Part shown: piece by piece, positions 1 through 10,000 of the stretch
How positions within the stretch are numbered: position 1 is the first letter of the stretch
How the letters are laid out: every line of letters begins with the position of its first letter
The notes under the pieces: model-generated
Databases searched by the model: none
Told to the model about the DNA's origin: nothing
The model's input: only the letters and a program-made list of their open reading frames with translations
Position numbers and translations under genes: made by a program
Assembly (NCBI GenBank): GCA_018267315.1
Contig: JAFDYS010000025.1
Location: 35,951 to 93,511, forward strand
DNA length: 57,561 nt
DNA from: Bacteroidota bacterium
GTDB taxonomy: Bacteria > Bacteroidota > Bacteroidia > Chitinophagales > UBA10324
Direction of reading: 5' to 3'

Positions 1-1238
1 AAAGAAAGAATGTATCCCTTCCATTCATTTTCAAAATCAGAAAGTGATTTTCCGTAGATGAGTTCAAACTTTTCAAATCCTTCTGTCCAGAGTTGTTTCA
101 TTTTTTCCGCGCCGTATTTTTCATAGAGGTATTTGAAGACGGAAGCACCTTCGAAGTAAGCAATGATTTCGTCTTCCCTTGCTATATCATCAAACTTATT
201 GATCAGATCATCAAACGAAAACATTTTCTGTTCTTTGAAAATGGCCGCTGTGACCGTGTCAACCACACTGCGATTTCCGCATTCCGTATAAACGGCGCCG
301 CCTTCCTGCAGAATTCTCGAAGAATACATTCCCCACAAATCATTGGAGATATAATGAAACAATTCGTGACTGAAAGGATTTTGATTTCCTTCGTTGTAAA
401 CCACCAGCACCGATTGCACTTCCGGCATCGACATTCCGCCATGAATGTAAAAACCCGTAAGCTCCTGCGTTTCACGCGCGGAATCGACCAGAATTATGTT
501 GATGCCATGATTGTATTCTGATGCCTGACAAATACCCAGCACTTTTTGAAGTGCTTCACTTAGCTGTGCTTTTACTTCAGGCAGATGCGATGCTGCATAA
601 GAATTTCCGCGGAAATAGATTCTGTAGATTCCATAGTTAATGGAAAGAAATGGCAGAGAATCATTGTCAAGATATTCCTTGACTGTTTTTGTGTGCGGCT
701 GAAACAAAACCTCCTTGCTGTTCTCCGTGTATGTAGTTCGCTCCGTGAAAATATTTTTTTGCTTCTCTTCCGCCGACTGATTCGCTTTTACGAGGGCAAT
801 AATATTTTCCCACTCTTTATCCTTATGAAGAGAACTTAGATCACTATCCGCAAATAGACTTTCATAGCCTGTGTATTTACACCGGGTAGCCAGCGTATTC
901 AGGTGCTGAAAGGCCTGTTTCTTTTTTCCTGCCAATGCATAGCAGCAGGCAGCGTTGTAATGCACATCAGCATAATCGAATCCGAAGGCCTTCTCCACAT
1001 TAATGTTTGCCGCTTCTGAATAGAATTGGGCAGCATTCAGATAATCTTTTACCCGGTAAAGTGAATCCGCTTTTGAATTCAACGCCATGTAGGCATAGTA
1101 ATTCGGAAATCCGTTTTGTGAGTAGGACGATTCATTTACTGCAATTAGTACTATGACTATGAGCAGAAACTTATTTGCATAATGTTCCCACCATTTTTCT
1201 GTATGCGGCAATTGATCGTGAAGTTGCTGGATTTCCAC
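1..1238 (-). CDS. Membrane-anchored gluzincin (peptidase MA-like) metallopeptidase with TPR-like region, 3' end beyond window
   Basis: An uninterrupted minus-strand reading frame enters from the left edge of the window, so the C-terminus is missing; about 412 residues are visible. The chosen start is the GTG at 1238, two bases after the stop codon of the upstream gene, because its first residues (EIQ...) line up with the ATG start of that gene (MEIH...). Residues ~20-37 form one hydrophobic segment. Residues ~55-160 look like tetratricopeptide-type helices (alternating Ala/Tyr/Leu). A zinc-binding HELFH motif lies at residues 291-295, and EGGAVY follows with Glu312 as probable third ligand: the HExxH...EGxAxY arrangement of the peptidase MA/gluzincin group. 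A zinc protease facing the periplasm is the best guess; the substrate is unknown. Probably co-transcribed and translationally coupled with the gene at 1241-1999. Confidence 0.75.
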   Translation of the reverse strand, partial: MEIQQLHDQLPHTEKWWEHYANKFLLIVIVLIAVNESSYSQNGFPNYYAYMALNSKADSLYRVKDYLNAAQFYSEAANINVEKAFGFDYADVHYNAACCYALAGKKKQAFQHLNTLATRCKYTGYESLFADSDLSSLHKDKEWENIIALVKANQSAEEKQKNIFTERTTYTENSKEVLFQPHTKTVKEYLDNDSLPFLSINYGIYRIYFRGNSYAASHLPEVKAQLSEALQKVLGICQASEYNHGINIILVDSARETQELTGFYIHGGMSMPEVQSVLVVYNEGNQNPFSHELFHYISNDLWGMYSSRILQEGGAVYTECGNRSVVDTVTAAIFKEQKMFSFDDLINKFDDIAREDEIIAYFEGASVFKYLYEKYGAEKMKQLWTEGFEKFELIYGKSLSDFENEWKGYILS

Positions 1239-1240
1239 TT

Positions 1241-1999
1241 TTATTCGAGGTGATATTCTTTCCTGATAAGATCGATCAAATGGATGGCGGCTTCTTGCGC
1301 TTCCTCCATACTTGAAATGTAATTGTTGAGCACGATCCAGACTCCTGTTCTTCTATTGGAATAAAGAGCCAAAAGCGCTTTGTCTTCGCTGATCAGTTTT
1401 GCATTTGGCAATACGGTGACCTCGGAATGCAGCGGATGAAGGGGATCGGAAAAACGAACGTACCTGTTGTCAAAAAGCTGATCGGCGGTTTCGCTGGCAT
1501 TCCCGCGTAAATAGTCCAACCGACCGGAAATTTCATCAAGCACCGAGAGGATCATCCAGTAATTAAGAATAGAATCGCTGACTGCTTTATTTCTGATGAG
1601 CCGCATATTGCCTGCGTTTTTCAACTGCGCCGCTGTCCTGTCTTCTGCTCGGAATTTTACCACTCTGCCGACTCCTAATTGAAGCTGATAAAGTTTTTCC
1701 TGATCCACGGTTGCTGAGTCTGCATTCAGAAAAGCATTGAGATGCTGGAGACGCGCACTCACTTTTTTCCCCAGCAAGATTTCGTTTCTCAGGTTCGTGG
1801 TATCCGCCTGAATGTCCTGTACGAGTGATTCCATATACTCTTTCTCCCTCGAACGTTCTACAATTGATTCGCGCAATGTTTCAGAATAGAAACCCAGTGT
1901 GACAGCGAGAAATAGCATCAGGAATTCAATGGCATAATGTTTCCACGGTTTTTCTTTATGCTGCGGCGGATCGTGATGGTGTTGGTGGTGGATTTCCAT
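1241..1999 (-). CDS. Hypothetical single-pass membrane protein (DUF6090-like)
   Basis: 252 residues. The N-terminus is rich in His (residues 4-9), followed by a short basic stretch and one hydrophobic segment at residues ~27-42 (EFLMLFLAVTLGF). The rest is a soluble, mostly helical domain. The layout (short cytosolic tail, one membrane helix of the FLMLFLAVTLGF type, then a charged helical region) is common in uncharacterised Bacteroidota proteins related to DUF6090. No catalytic motif is visible. It is the first gene of a minus-strand pair; the next start codon follows its stop by two bases. The two genes share the N-terminal anchor sequence but not the downstream domain. Function unknown. 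Confidence 0.7.
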   Translation of the reverse strand: MEIHHQHHHDPPQHKEKPWKHYAIEFLMLFLAVTLGFYSETLRESIVERSREKEYMESLVQDIQADTTNLRNEILLGKKVSARLQHLNAFLNADSATVDQEKLYQLQLGVGRVVKFRAEDRTAAQLKNAGNMRLIRNKAVSDSILNYWMILSVLDEISGRLDYLRGNASETADQLFDNRYVRFSDPLHPLHSEVTVLPNAKLISEDKALLALYSNRRTGVWIVLNNYISSMEEAQEAAIHLIDLIRKEYHLE

Positions 2000-2179
2000 A
2001 GCTAGGGAGCAGGTATCGCTCTCCCGCTAAAAGTGCTATTACTTTCTCAGAAATCAAAGGAGTTGATCAAATCATGTTTGATCACATCTCTTTTATCTGC
2101 TAAGCGGGATCACTCATTATTTGTGATTCTGCGGATGCATGATAGGAATTTCGGAATTTGCCAGCCACATTTGCAACCA

Positions 2180-4150
2180 ATGAAAAGTTTATGGAATGCT
2201 GCGGAAGCCGCGAAGCTGAAAGGTGATCTGCTCAGGTTAAGAGTGTACACTTCGCAGTTGCTGGGAAGAGAAGCCGACCTGGTATTGCATGGCGGAGGTA
2301 ATACTTCGGTTAAGATCAGTGAACGGAATCTCTTTGGAGAAGAGGAGGAATTGCTTTACGTGAAGGGCAGTGGGTGGGATCTCGCCACAATTCAAAGGGA
2401 GGGTTTTGCTCCGGTGCGCATGAAAGTGCTGCTTCAGATGGCGCGGCTCAATCAACTTTCTGACGGTGACATGGTGAAGCATCAGCGTGCCGCCATGGCA
2501 GATCCCTACGCACCTACGCCCTCCGTGGAAGCCATTCTTCATGCCATCATTCCATTTCGATTTGTTGATCACACGCATGCTGATGCTGTTGTCACGATCA
2601 GCAATACACCGGACGGTGATAGAATGATCGAAGAAATTTACGGTGATGAAGTGCTGCTGGTTCCCTATGTAATGCCTGGGTTTATTTTGTCGAGGAAAGT
2701 TTTTGAGCTTACTGAAAAACTTGATTGGAAAAAGCTCAAAGGGATCATCCTGCTTCACCATGGCGTTTTCACTTTTCACCATGAAGCGAAGGAAAGTTAT
2801 GAGCAGATGATCGCACTCGTGAACAAAGCCGAGCAGTATTTAAGGAAGAAAGGTGCAACCATTGTAATACGGAAACTAAGGAGTCAGCCCGATCTATTAA
2901 AACTTTCCCGTTTAAGAAAAGCAGTTTCCATGAACATGGGAAATGCCGCATTGGCCGTGCTGAACGATTCGGGTGCCGCAATTAGTTTCAGCGCACTTGA
3001 AAATGTTTCTTCAATCACGTCCAGAGGACCGATCACGCCGGATCACATCATCCGCACCAAACGCACAGCCATGGTAGTGGGAGATGATCCGGAAAAATCA
3101 GTGACTCGTTTTGCAACTGACTATGAAAAATATTTCTCCAGGCATACCAATGGCATACTCACCATGCTCGATCCCGCTCCGCGCTGGGCGGTGCTGAAGG
3201 GACAGGGAGTGGTTGCGTTTGGTAAGAACCTGACGGACGTCAAAATTGTCGCAGACATCACCGGGCATACCATGAAAGCCATTCAGCAGGCCGAGAAACT
3301 CGGTGGTTGGCAGGCACTGTCGCAAAAAAATCTTTTTGAGATGGAGTACTGGGAACTGGAGCAAGCCAAGCTGAAGAAATCTTCCTCGCCCAAAATATTT
3401 CAGGGAAAGGTTGCCCTGGTTACCGGGGCAGCGAGTGGCATCGGTAAAGCTTGCGCACTTGCACTTGCAAAAGAGGGGGCCGTAGTAGCTGCGCTTGATA
3501 TCAATCCTGAAGTGAAAAAGATGAGTGAAGAGAGCGGTATGGTGGGAATAGTGTGTGATGTGACACAAGAGAAAATGCTCACCAAAGCCGTTGAGCAAAC
3601 CATCAGGCAGTTTGGCGGGTTGGATTTGCTTGTGAGCAATGCCGGAATTTTTTCTCCCAGTGCAGCAATAGGAGAGTTGGATGACAAAACCTGGGAGAAA
3701 AGTCTGTCGCTTAACCTGAACAGCCACCGGCAACTGATCAAAGTTTGCTTGCCCTATCTGGAATACGGAATCAATCCTTCCATCGTAATTATCGGTTCGA
3801 AGAATGTTCCCGCGCCCGGTCCCGGGGCAGCAGCATATTCTGTGGCCAAGGCCGGACTCACGCAATTAGCGCGGGTGGCGGCTCTTGAATTAGGTAAGAA
3901 AGGAATTCGTGTAAACGTCGTTCACCCGAATGCGGTTTTTGATACCGGAGTGTGGACCGATCAGGTATTGCGCAACAGGGCGGCACAATATGGAATTACT
4001 GTGGAGGAGTACAAGTCGAACAACGTACTGCAGACAGAAGTAACATCTAAAGACGTCGCCGTGGTGGTTGTCCAATTACTGAGCGATAGGTTTTCGAAAA
4101 CTACCGGCGCACAAATTCCGGTAGATGGCGGCAACGATCGTGTGATATGA
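2180..4150 (+). CDS. Bifunctional class II aldolase / short-chain dehydrogenase (RhaD-SDR type)
   Basis: 656 residues in two fused domains. Residues ~10-400 are a class II aldolase/adducin domain: GGGNTS from residue 38, a zinc-ligand HTH at 131-133, and LLHHGVFTF further on. Residues ~405-656 are a classical short-chain dehydrogenase with the TGxxxGIG nucleotide site from residue 415 (TGAASGIG), an NAG motif, and the catalytic YxxxK as YSVAK (Tyr553, Lys557). Related fusions are annotated as rhamnulose-1-phosphate aldolase/lactaldehyde dehydrogenase and yield DHAP plus an aldehyde that the SDR oxidises or reduces. No rhamnose isomerase, kinase or transporter is nearby; the next gene is an MtnA-like isomerase, so a 5-deoxy- or methylthio-ribulose-1-phosphate substrate is plausible. 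An upstream extension to 2033 is open but lacks domain similarity; the ATG at 2180 fits the family N-terminus. Confidence 0.85.
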   Translation: MKSLWNAAEAAKLKGDLLRLRVYTSQLLGREADLVLHGGGNTSVKISERNLFGEEEELLYVKGSGWDLATIQREGFAPVRMKVLLQMARLNQLSDGDMVKHQRAAMADPYAPTPSVEAILHAIIPFRFVDHTHADAVVTISNTPDGDRMIEEIYGDEVLLVPYVMPGFILSRKVFELTEKLDWKKLKGIILLHHGVFTFHHEAKESYEQMIALVNKAEQYLRKKGATIVIRKLRSQPDLLKLSRLRKAVSMNMGNAALAVLNDSGAAISFSALENVSSITSRGPITPDHIIRTKRTAMVVGDDPEKSVTRFATDYEKYFSRHTNGILTMLDPAPRWAVLKGQGVVAFGKNLTDVKIVADITGHTMKAIQQAEKLGGWQALSQKNLFEMEYWELEQAKLKKSSSPKIFQGKVALVTGAASGIGKACALALAKEGAVVAALDINPEVKKMSEESGMVGIVCDVTQEKMLTKAVEQTIRQFGGLDLLVSNAGIFSPSAAIGELDDKTWEKSLSLNLNSHRQLIKVCLPYLEYGINPSIVIIGSKNVPAPGPGAAAYSVAKAGLTQLARVAALELGKKGIRVNVVHPNAVFDTGVWTDQVLRNRAAQYGITVEEYKSNNVLQTEVTSKDVAVVVVQLLSDRFSKTTGAQIPVDGGNDRVI

Positions 4151-4228
4151 AATGAAAGAACCTCATAGGTCATGGTAAGCTGCGAATCTTGCTGAAGACA
4201 TCGGACAATTAAAGAGACTGAATAACAA

Positions 4229-5353
4229 ATGAAAGTCGGGGGAATAGATTACAGGACGATTTGGCTCAGCGAGGAAGATAATTCCGTTATCCGCATTATT
4301 GATCAGCGGTTCCTGCCTCATCAGTTCGTCATTGAGGATTTACATTCAGTGGCTGAAGTAGTACAAGCCATTAAAGAGATGCATGTGAGGGGTGCAGGTC
4401 TCATCGGCGCTGCGGCAGGATATGGCATGTATCTGGCCGCAATGGAAGCTGGTAAAACAGATTCTTTTGACAAGCATCTGCAACATTGCGCTGCTTTGCT
4501 TAAGTCCGCGCGTCCTACGGCAGTAAATCCGGAGCAAGCGATCAAAAGGCAACTGAAGGCCATCATGAGCGCATCCACAGTTTCTGAAAAAATAGCCATA
4601 GCAAAAGAATCCGCTATCTCGATTGCCGATGAAGATGCAGATCACTGCCGGAAGATTGGGTTAAATGGGGTGAGCATTATTGAACAAATTGCAAAAAAGA
4701 AAAGCGGAGCAACTGTAAACATCCTCACGCACTGCAATGCGGGGTGGCTGGCATTTGTTGATTACGGCTCGGCGACAGCACCCATCTATGAAGCCGCGCA
4801 ACGGGGGATAGATGTACAAGTTTGGGTGGATGAAACGCGACCGAGAAACCAGGGCGCCGGATTAACCGCCTGGGAACTCATCAATCAGGGCATACCGCAC
4901 ACTGTGATTACGGATAATGCCGGCGGACATTTGATGCAGCACGGGCTTGTGGATATGGTGATTACCGGCGCCGACCGGGTCACCAGAAGCGGAGACGCTG
5001 CGAACAAAATCGGTACCTACCTGAAAGCATTGGCGGCTCATGACAATCAAATTCCATTTTATGTTGCGCTGCCATCTTCCACGTTTGATTGGAATATTAC
5101 CGACGGAGTGAAGGAGATCCGGATAGAAGAGCGGAGTGCTGACGAGGTGAAGTACATCGAAGGATGGGACGGAAATAAGATCTCCAAAGTGCTGATTACT
5201 CCTTCTCACAGCCCTGCCGCCAATTATGGTTTTGATGTGACGCCGGCGCGCCTTATCACCGGTTTAATCACTGAGCGGGGAATTTGCAATTCAAACGAGG
5301 ATGAAATACTGAAACTGTTTCCGGAGAGGCGAGAGCCCTCCTGCAGAGATTAA
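4229..5353 (+). CDS. mtnA: S-methyl-5-thioribose-1-phosphate isomerase-like (aIF-2B alpha family)
   Basis: 374 residues, the usual MtnA length. The family converts 5-methylthioribose-1-phosphate (and often 5-deoxyribose-1-phosphate) to the ribulose-1-phosphate in methionine salvage. Visible signatures: RGAGLIGAAAGYG near residues 52-64, the catalytic cysteine in THCNAG (Cys169), DETRPRNQGAGLTAWEL, and the catalytic aspartate in ITGADRV (Asp249). It lies 78 bases after an aldolase/SDR fusion on the same strand, whose substrate could be the product of this isomerase. Other methionine-salvage genes (mtnB, mtnD, mtnK) are absent here. A translation initiation factor eIF2B-like role is unlikely given the intact catalytic residues. 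Confidence 0.85.
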   Translation: MKVGGIDYRTIWLSEEDNSVIRIIDQRFLPHQFVIEDLHSVAEVVQAIKEMHVRGAGLIGAAAGYGMYLAAMEAGKTDSFDKHLQHCAALLKSARPTAVNPEQAIKRQLKAIMSASTVSEKIAIAKESAISIADEDADHCRKIGLNGVSIIEQIAKKKSGATVNILTHCNAGWLAFVDYGSATAPIYEAAQRGIDVQVWVDETRPRNQGAGLTAWELINQGIPHTVITDNAGGHLMQHGLVDMVITGADRVTRSGDAANKIGTYLKALAAHDNQIPFYVALPSSTFDWNITDGVKEIRIEERSADEVKYIEGWDGNKISKVLITPSHSPAANYGFDVTPARLITGLITERGICNSNEDEILKLFPERREPSCRD

Positions 5354-5362
5354 ATAAATGAT

Positions 5363-5394
5363 GTCTTACGTTTTACTTAAATAAAAAGTAAGAC
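5363..5394. terminator. Probable bidirectional terminator between convergent genes
   Basis: A 7-bp perfect stem (GTCTTAC/GTAAGAC), extendable inwards through A/T pairs with a mismatch, lies just after the mtnA stop and before the end of the convergent minus-strand gene at 5484. The A/T-rich inner part leaves little defined U-tract, so strength is uncertain. Confidence 0.45.
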
Positions 5395-5483
5395 GCGCAA
5401 TGTAAACTCATTACTTAATTGCCTGTCGTTCTGAAAAAAATAATTACCCCATCACGGCAGCTTTCATCGCTATAAAAACGCAA

Positions 5484-6875
5484 TCAGAGTTTCATGAACT
5501 TCTCAGAGTACGCTTTACCGGTAGCAGCGATATTCAGAAAGTAAACGCCTTTGCTCCAGTTATTGACTGGTAGCGACACTTGCGGAATTGCCCCGGCGTT
5601 CAATTGTGAATTGTAAACTTCCTGCCCCAGTGCATTGAAGATGCGGAGCATGACTTCTTTTCCATACCATTCATTGCTTAGTGAAATAGTAACTGCATCC
5701 TGCGCAGGATTCGGAAATATATTAGCGGGCTGCTGCACATTCACATCCTGAACGCCCTCAATGTTACAAAAGTAGGAGGAGAAGAAATCAGGCAAACCCA
5801 GTTGCCCGAATCCCGCGCCGAGTGAAATGAAATCCTGCACATAGTTGCAAGCCGAGCCGAGCCCATTCGGGTTGGTGATGCAATCGAGGGTATTGGAGCC
5901 AAATTTCACCAGGTAGATTCTTGCATCGGGACCGGTTTGCAGCGCACCATTGAAACCCACCGGTGAAGTGCCGATGGTATCAGCTGACGCAATGATAGCT
6001 GCATCATCACCGGCCAGGAGGTTCCACTGAATCGTGTAGCCGGGTGTAATGATGGATGCATAGAGTCTTGAATCATCAGGCGAAAACTCCACGCCATAAA
6101 CACCGCTGCTTGCCGTCCAGCTGCCCAGCGTAACAGGATGTGATACCGTGCCGGTGGCATTGTCAAAATCAAACAACTCGAGATAATCAGCGCTCCAAAG
6201 AGCGACGGCGAGTTGATTGCCGCAGGGTGATGCCTTCATGTAACCGATTACATTGCTGTTGTTTGAGTTGTCATGCACCGATCCTACAGCCGATACCACC
6301 GGCGTTGTATTGATACCCGAAGCGGTGATGAGGAATGCATCGAATTCATTGTTCCCGAATTCATGGGTGATCACCCACACATCGGTTCCATTGCTGTGAT
6401 AAACGGCAGTCACTTTCTCAGTTACATTTTCCTGCAATGAAACATTCTTGGTTGAGGTCACTTCACCATTGCCGCCATTGAGTGACATGTCAATGATGGA
6501 ATAAGCCAGCGGGTTCGTTGTTGCCTGCTGAGGAGCGGTGATCAGGTAATATTTCATGTCATTGCCGGGATCCTGCACCACGATGGAAGACTGCGTGGAT
6601 GAAACACCGCCAAGCAATCCTGTGCCGTTGGGCATTAAATCATGATTGCGGTCCCAAACAGACTGTCCGTCAGAATAAAAAAGCAGGTTTCCCTCGTCAT
6701 CACTGATGGAGCAACAACCTTCCTGCTGGTTGATTTGTCCGCCACTCAGGGCTGAAGGAGGATTGGTGCTGAAGGTGATGCCGGCCTGTATGCCGAAAAA
6801 CCAGTTGGAAGCTTCAAGCTGTGCCGATGCCTGGAAGGAGAGTGTAACGAAAAACAGCGCGGGAAAAATTTTCAT
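5484..6875 (-). CDS. Secreted WD40-like/beta-propeller protein with T9SS type A sorting domain
   Basis: 463 residues from the ATG at 6875, which opens a clear signal peptide (MKIFPALFFVTLSFQASAQ). The frame is open 83 codons further upstream, but that stretch has no signal-like character and would bury the signal peptide. The mature protein begins NWFFGIQAG, then SDDEGNLLFYSDGQSVWDR, a recurrent opening of Bacteroidota secreted propeller proteins; later SPDDSRLYAS looks like a blade. Residues ~390-463 are the T9SS domain: IFPNPAQDAV, then GVYFLNI near the end and a basic tail. It should be exported through Sec and T9SS to the cell surface or medium. No enzymatic motif is seen. Divergent from the PNGase F-like gene. 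Confidence 0.8.
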   Translation of the reverse strand: MKIFPALFFVTLSFQASAQLEASNWFFGIQAGITFSTNPPSALSGGQINQQEGCCSISDDEGNLLFYSDGQSVWDRNHDLMPNGTGLLGGVSSTQSSIVVQDPGNDMKYYLITAPQQATTNPLAYSIIDMSLNGGNGEVTSTKNVSLQENVTEKVTAVYHSNGTDVWVITHEFGNNEFDAFLITASGINTTPVVSAVGSVHDNSNNSNVIGYMKASPCGNQLAVALWSADYLELFDFDNATGTVSHPVTLGSWTASSGVYGVEFSPDDSRLYASIITPGYTIQWNLLAGDDAAIIASADTIGTSPVGFNGALQTGPDARIYLVKFGSNTLDCITNPNGLGSACNYVQDFISLGAGFGQLGLPDFFSSYFCNIEGVQDVNVQQPANIFPNPAQDAVTISLSNEWYGKEVMLRIFNALGQEVYNSQLNAGAIPQVSLPVNNWSKGVYFLNIAATGKAYSEKFMKL

Positions 6876-7030
6876 TGGGAGAGATTTTATGAGTGAAGTT
6901 ATACTTATTTGATACGGGATTAATGATATATCCTTTCCGAAGATAGTAATTCCACGCTGCAATTCGTGTTGCTTTTTCACACCCGTGATGAATTGCATTT
7001 TGAATTGCATGCGCACGGTCTCCGATTCTA

Positions 7031-7038
7031 TACATTTG
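7031..7038 (+). promoter_or_regulatory. Candidate -7 element (TAnnTTTG)
   Basis: TACATTTG matches the Bacteroidota -7 consensus TAnnTTTG and sits 47 bases before the ATG at 7086 in the 210-bp divergent gap. The nearest upstream TTTG (6999-7002) is 28 bases away rather than the usual 19-21, so only the -7 half is convincing. Confidence 0.3.
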
Positions 7039-7085
7039 ACGTCTCTGATTCCATCATGACAAGAATAATTTCTAACAGAATTACA

Positions 7086-10000
7086 ATGCGGCTGCAGTTG
7101 ATCATCCTTGGCATTTTCATTCAAGCCGGTGTGGCATGGGCCGGCCCCGGCGATACGATCCAGGTTCAGACCTTCACCTTCGGTTCACCGCAGGAAGGTT
7201 GGTTTGTTTTTCCTTCTGATTCGCTCCGGTTTGAAAAAATTTACATGCTGTACACTCTTAAATGCAACAGCGCACAAAATCCCGCATGCGGTGAATGGGA
7301 CTATCTCACATACACCAACCGGTACGAACCCACAGTGGACTCAGCCACGCTCACGGGCGTCAGTTATCAGGTAAACGGGAGCAGCCCCGATTCATTTGCT
7401 TATGTGACAACTCCGGTTACCGAAATAACTCCCTCAATTCAGTATGGAGTAATCTACAATGACACGATTTCTTATGCCTCCGCTTTACTCGGTAACGGAG
7501 CTGCGGTTTCTGTATTTCCTTTCAATACCTCTCAACCGGTTTCACGCAGCCAGTATTTATATAAGGCAACCGAACTGCTTGCCGCCGGACTAACGGCAGG
7601 AAACATCACGGGACTTCAGTTCAATTTTCTGCAGAACGGAAGTGTGATGAAGAACCTCATGGTGCGAATCAAAAACTCTGCACTCGATTCTATCACACCA
7701 TCACAGTTTGAGAATACCGGTTTCACCACCTGCTTTCAGGCGAACACTCAGTTTCTGAATCCGGGCTGGAGCAGCGTGGCCTTTTATACTCCTTTCGTGT
7801 GGGATGGAATATCCAATGTGGTGATTGAGATTACATACGACAATCAATCCGCAGCAACTGATTATGCAGTGGCTTCTGATGAGATGCCTCAAACTGGTAT
7901 CAATATTTCAGGCAATGATCACAGCGCCCATTTTAATGACGCCAATTACATTTCTGTTCCCCAAGAAGCATTCGCTTCGGTGGATTCACAGATCACGGTT
8001 TCGTTTTGGTTCCGTGGAGATGATTTTCTGCAGGATCGCACCACGTTTGAGGCCTACAATATTTATGACCAGAGAATCCTCAACGTACATCTTCCCTGGA
8101 GCGACGGCAATATTTACTGGGATGCCGGCACCACGCTCATCGGTTCCTATGACCGAATCTATAAGCATGCTGATGTGAGTGATTATGAAAGCAACTGGCA
8201 TCATTGGGCTTTTTCCAAGAATTGCGCGGCGGGCAGTCTTAAAATTTATCGAGATGGTGTGCTATGGCATTCCGGCACAGGATTCACGCGGCTGATGAAT
8301 GACATCAAAACCTTTTGGATCGGCTCGGCATTGTGGAACATCAATGTTTCAGCAAACGGAAACGTGGATGAGTTTGCCGTATGGAACACGGAGCTTGATG
8401 AAGCCACCATTCAATCCTACCTCTACAAGCCGCTTGATGAAAATCATCCCAATCATAACAACCTGCTCGTGTATTATCCGTTTAATGCCGATGGTCTTTA
8501 CACAGTAAAAGACGAAAGTGGAAACGGCTTTGACGGCAGCGTAATCGGTGCACAACTGCCTGCCACTCCTTCCTCAGAACTATTCATGAATGCGCAGGAG
8601 CTAATACAGCGCCCGCAGGTGAAGTTTGAACAGGGAGTGTATGATGTTACCACCACGCAAACCGTGGTGTTTGATACCATGCCGGCCGATCCGGTTTCAC
8701 TGGTTTGGTTTGCTGATCCGCAGCATCCGGGTGTGCCGACCGATACACAACTGGTGTGGATTCCGCAGTATGAGAATGTGTATGACGCTAATGGCAATGT
8801 GGTTGATTCCGTTTTCCATGCTGCCGATACCACCATCCATCTTGTGAAAACACCCTACAACTCGGGACCCATTCCTGTATTGAGGCGCTGGGAGATCGGG
8901 CGGTACATCACACCTTATGGCATTGGATTGAGTTTGGGATCGGATGGATGGATGTGGACTTATGATGTGAGTGATTACGTTACATTGCTGCATGACAGTG
9001 TGTTCCTCACGGCAGGTAACTGGCAAGAACTCCTTGACCTCAAATTTATTTTCATCGAAGGCACACCACCCCGCGATCCGCTCAGCATCCAAAACCTGTG
9101 GAATGGGCAATATGCGTACGGGGTAGCTTCCGATCCCATCGAAAATCATCTGACACCGCTCGCCGTTCCTATTGATGCCGATGCCAAGGGGGTACGTCTC
9201 AAAGCGCGGGTCACGGGGCATGGATTCGGCGGCACGTCTGATTGTGCGGAATTCTGTGCACGTAATCACTACTGGCTGGTCAATGATCAAACGGTGGACT
9301 CGCGCCTGGTGTGGCGCGATAACTGTGATCTGAATCCGCTCTATCCGCAGGGCGGCACCTGGGTTTACGACCGCGCCAACTGGTGCCCCGGTGCAGAAGT
9401 TTCCACGTACGATATTGAACTCACCCCTTACGTGTATGCCGGTGATACCGCACTGCTCGATTACAATGTGGATACATACACATGGAATGGCGCCGGCAGT
9501 TTGCCGTATTACGATATTCAAACGCAACTGATCTCTTACGGTCCTCCGAATTTTTCTCTTGACGCGGAGGTGTACGATGTGATTCAGCCCACAACCAATA
9601 AGATGTATGCAAGGCGTAACCCGATCTGCAGCAACCCGCTCATCGTAATCAGGAATGACGGGGCGGAAACGCTCACCTCGCTCAGGATTACCTATGGAGT
9701 GGAGGGAAATACACTTTCAGAATATCAATGGACCGGCAACCTCGGCTTTCTTGATACAGCGCATGTGCGGCTTGGTGCGTTCTTCGCTCCTCAAAATGGA
9801 AACAGCCATCAATTTATCGTTCAGGTGAGTGAACCGAATGGAGGTGTTGATGAGAACCTGTTGAATGATATAGTTTCAAATTACATCAACTTCCCGCCGG
9901 AATATCCCTCTCATGTTTACTTCGAATTCAAGACAAACAACAACTCATTCGAGAATGATTACTACCTCTACGATTCCGATGGGAACCTCGTGACCTCACG

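Noticed and set aside
93..521. Plus-strand frame opposite the zinc peptidase
   Set aside because: It is the antisense shadow of the minus-strand metallopeptidase gene, which has the motif-supported frame.
2033..2179. Upstream extension of the aldolase/SDR frame by 49 codons
   Set aside because: The extension has no domain similarity; the ATG at 2180 gives the family N-terminus.
6876..7124. Extension of the T9SS gene at 5484 beyond its signal peptide
   Set aside because: It would place 83 low-complexity residues before a clear signal peptide and overlap the start region of the divergent gene.
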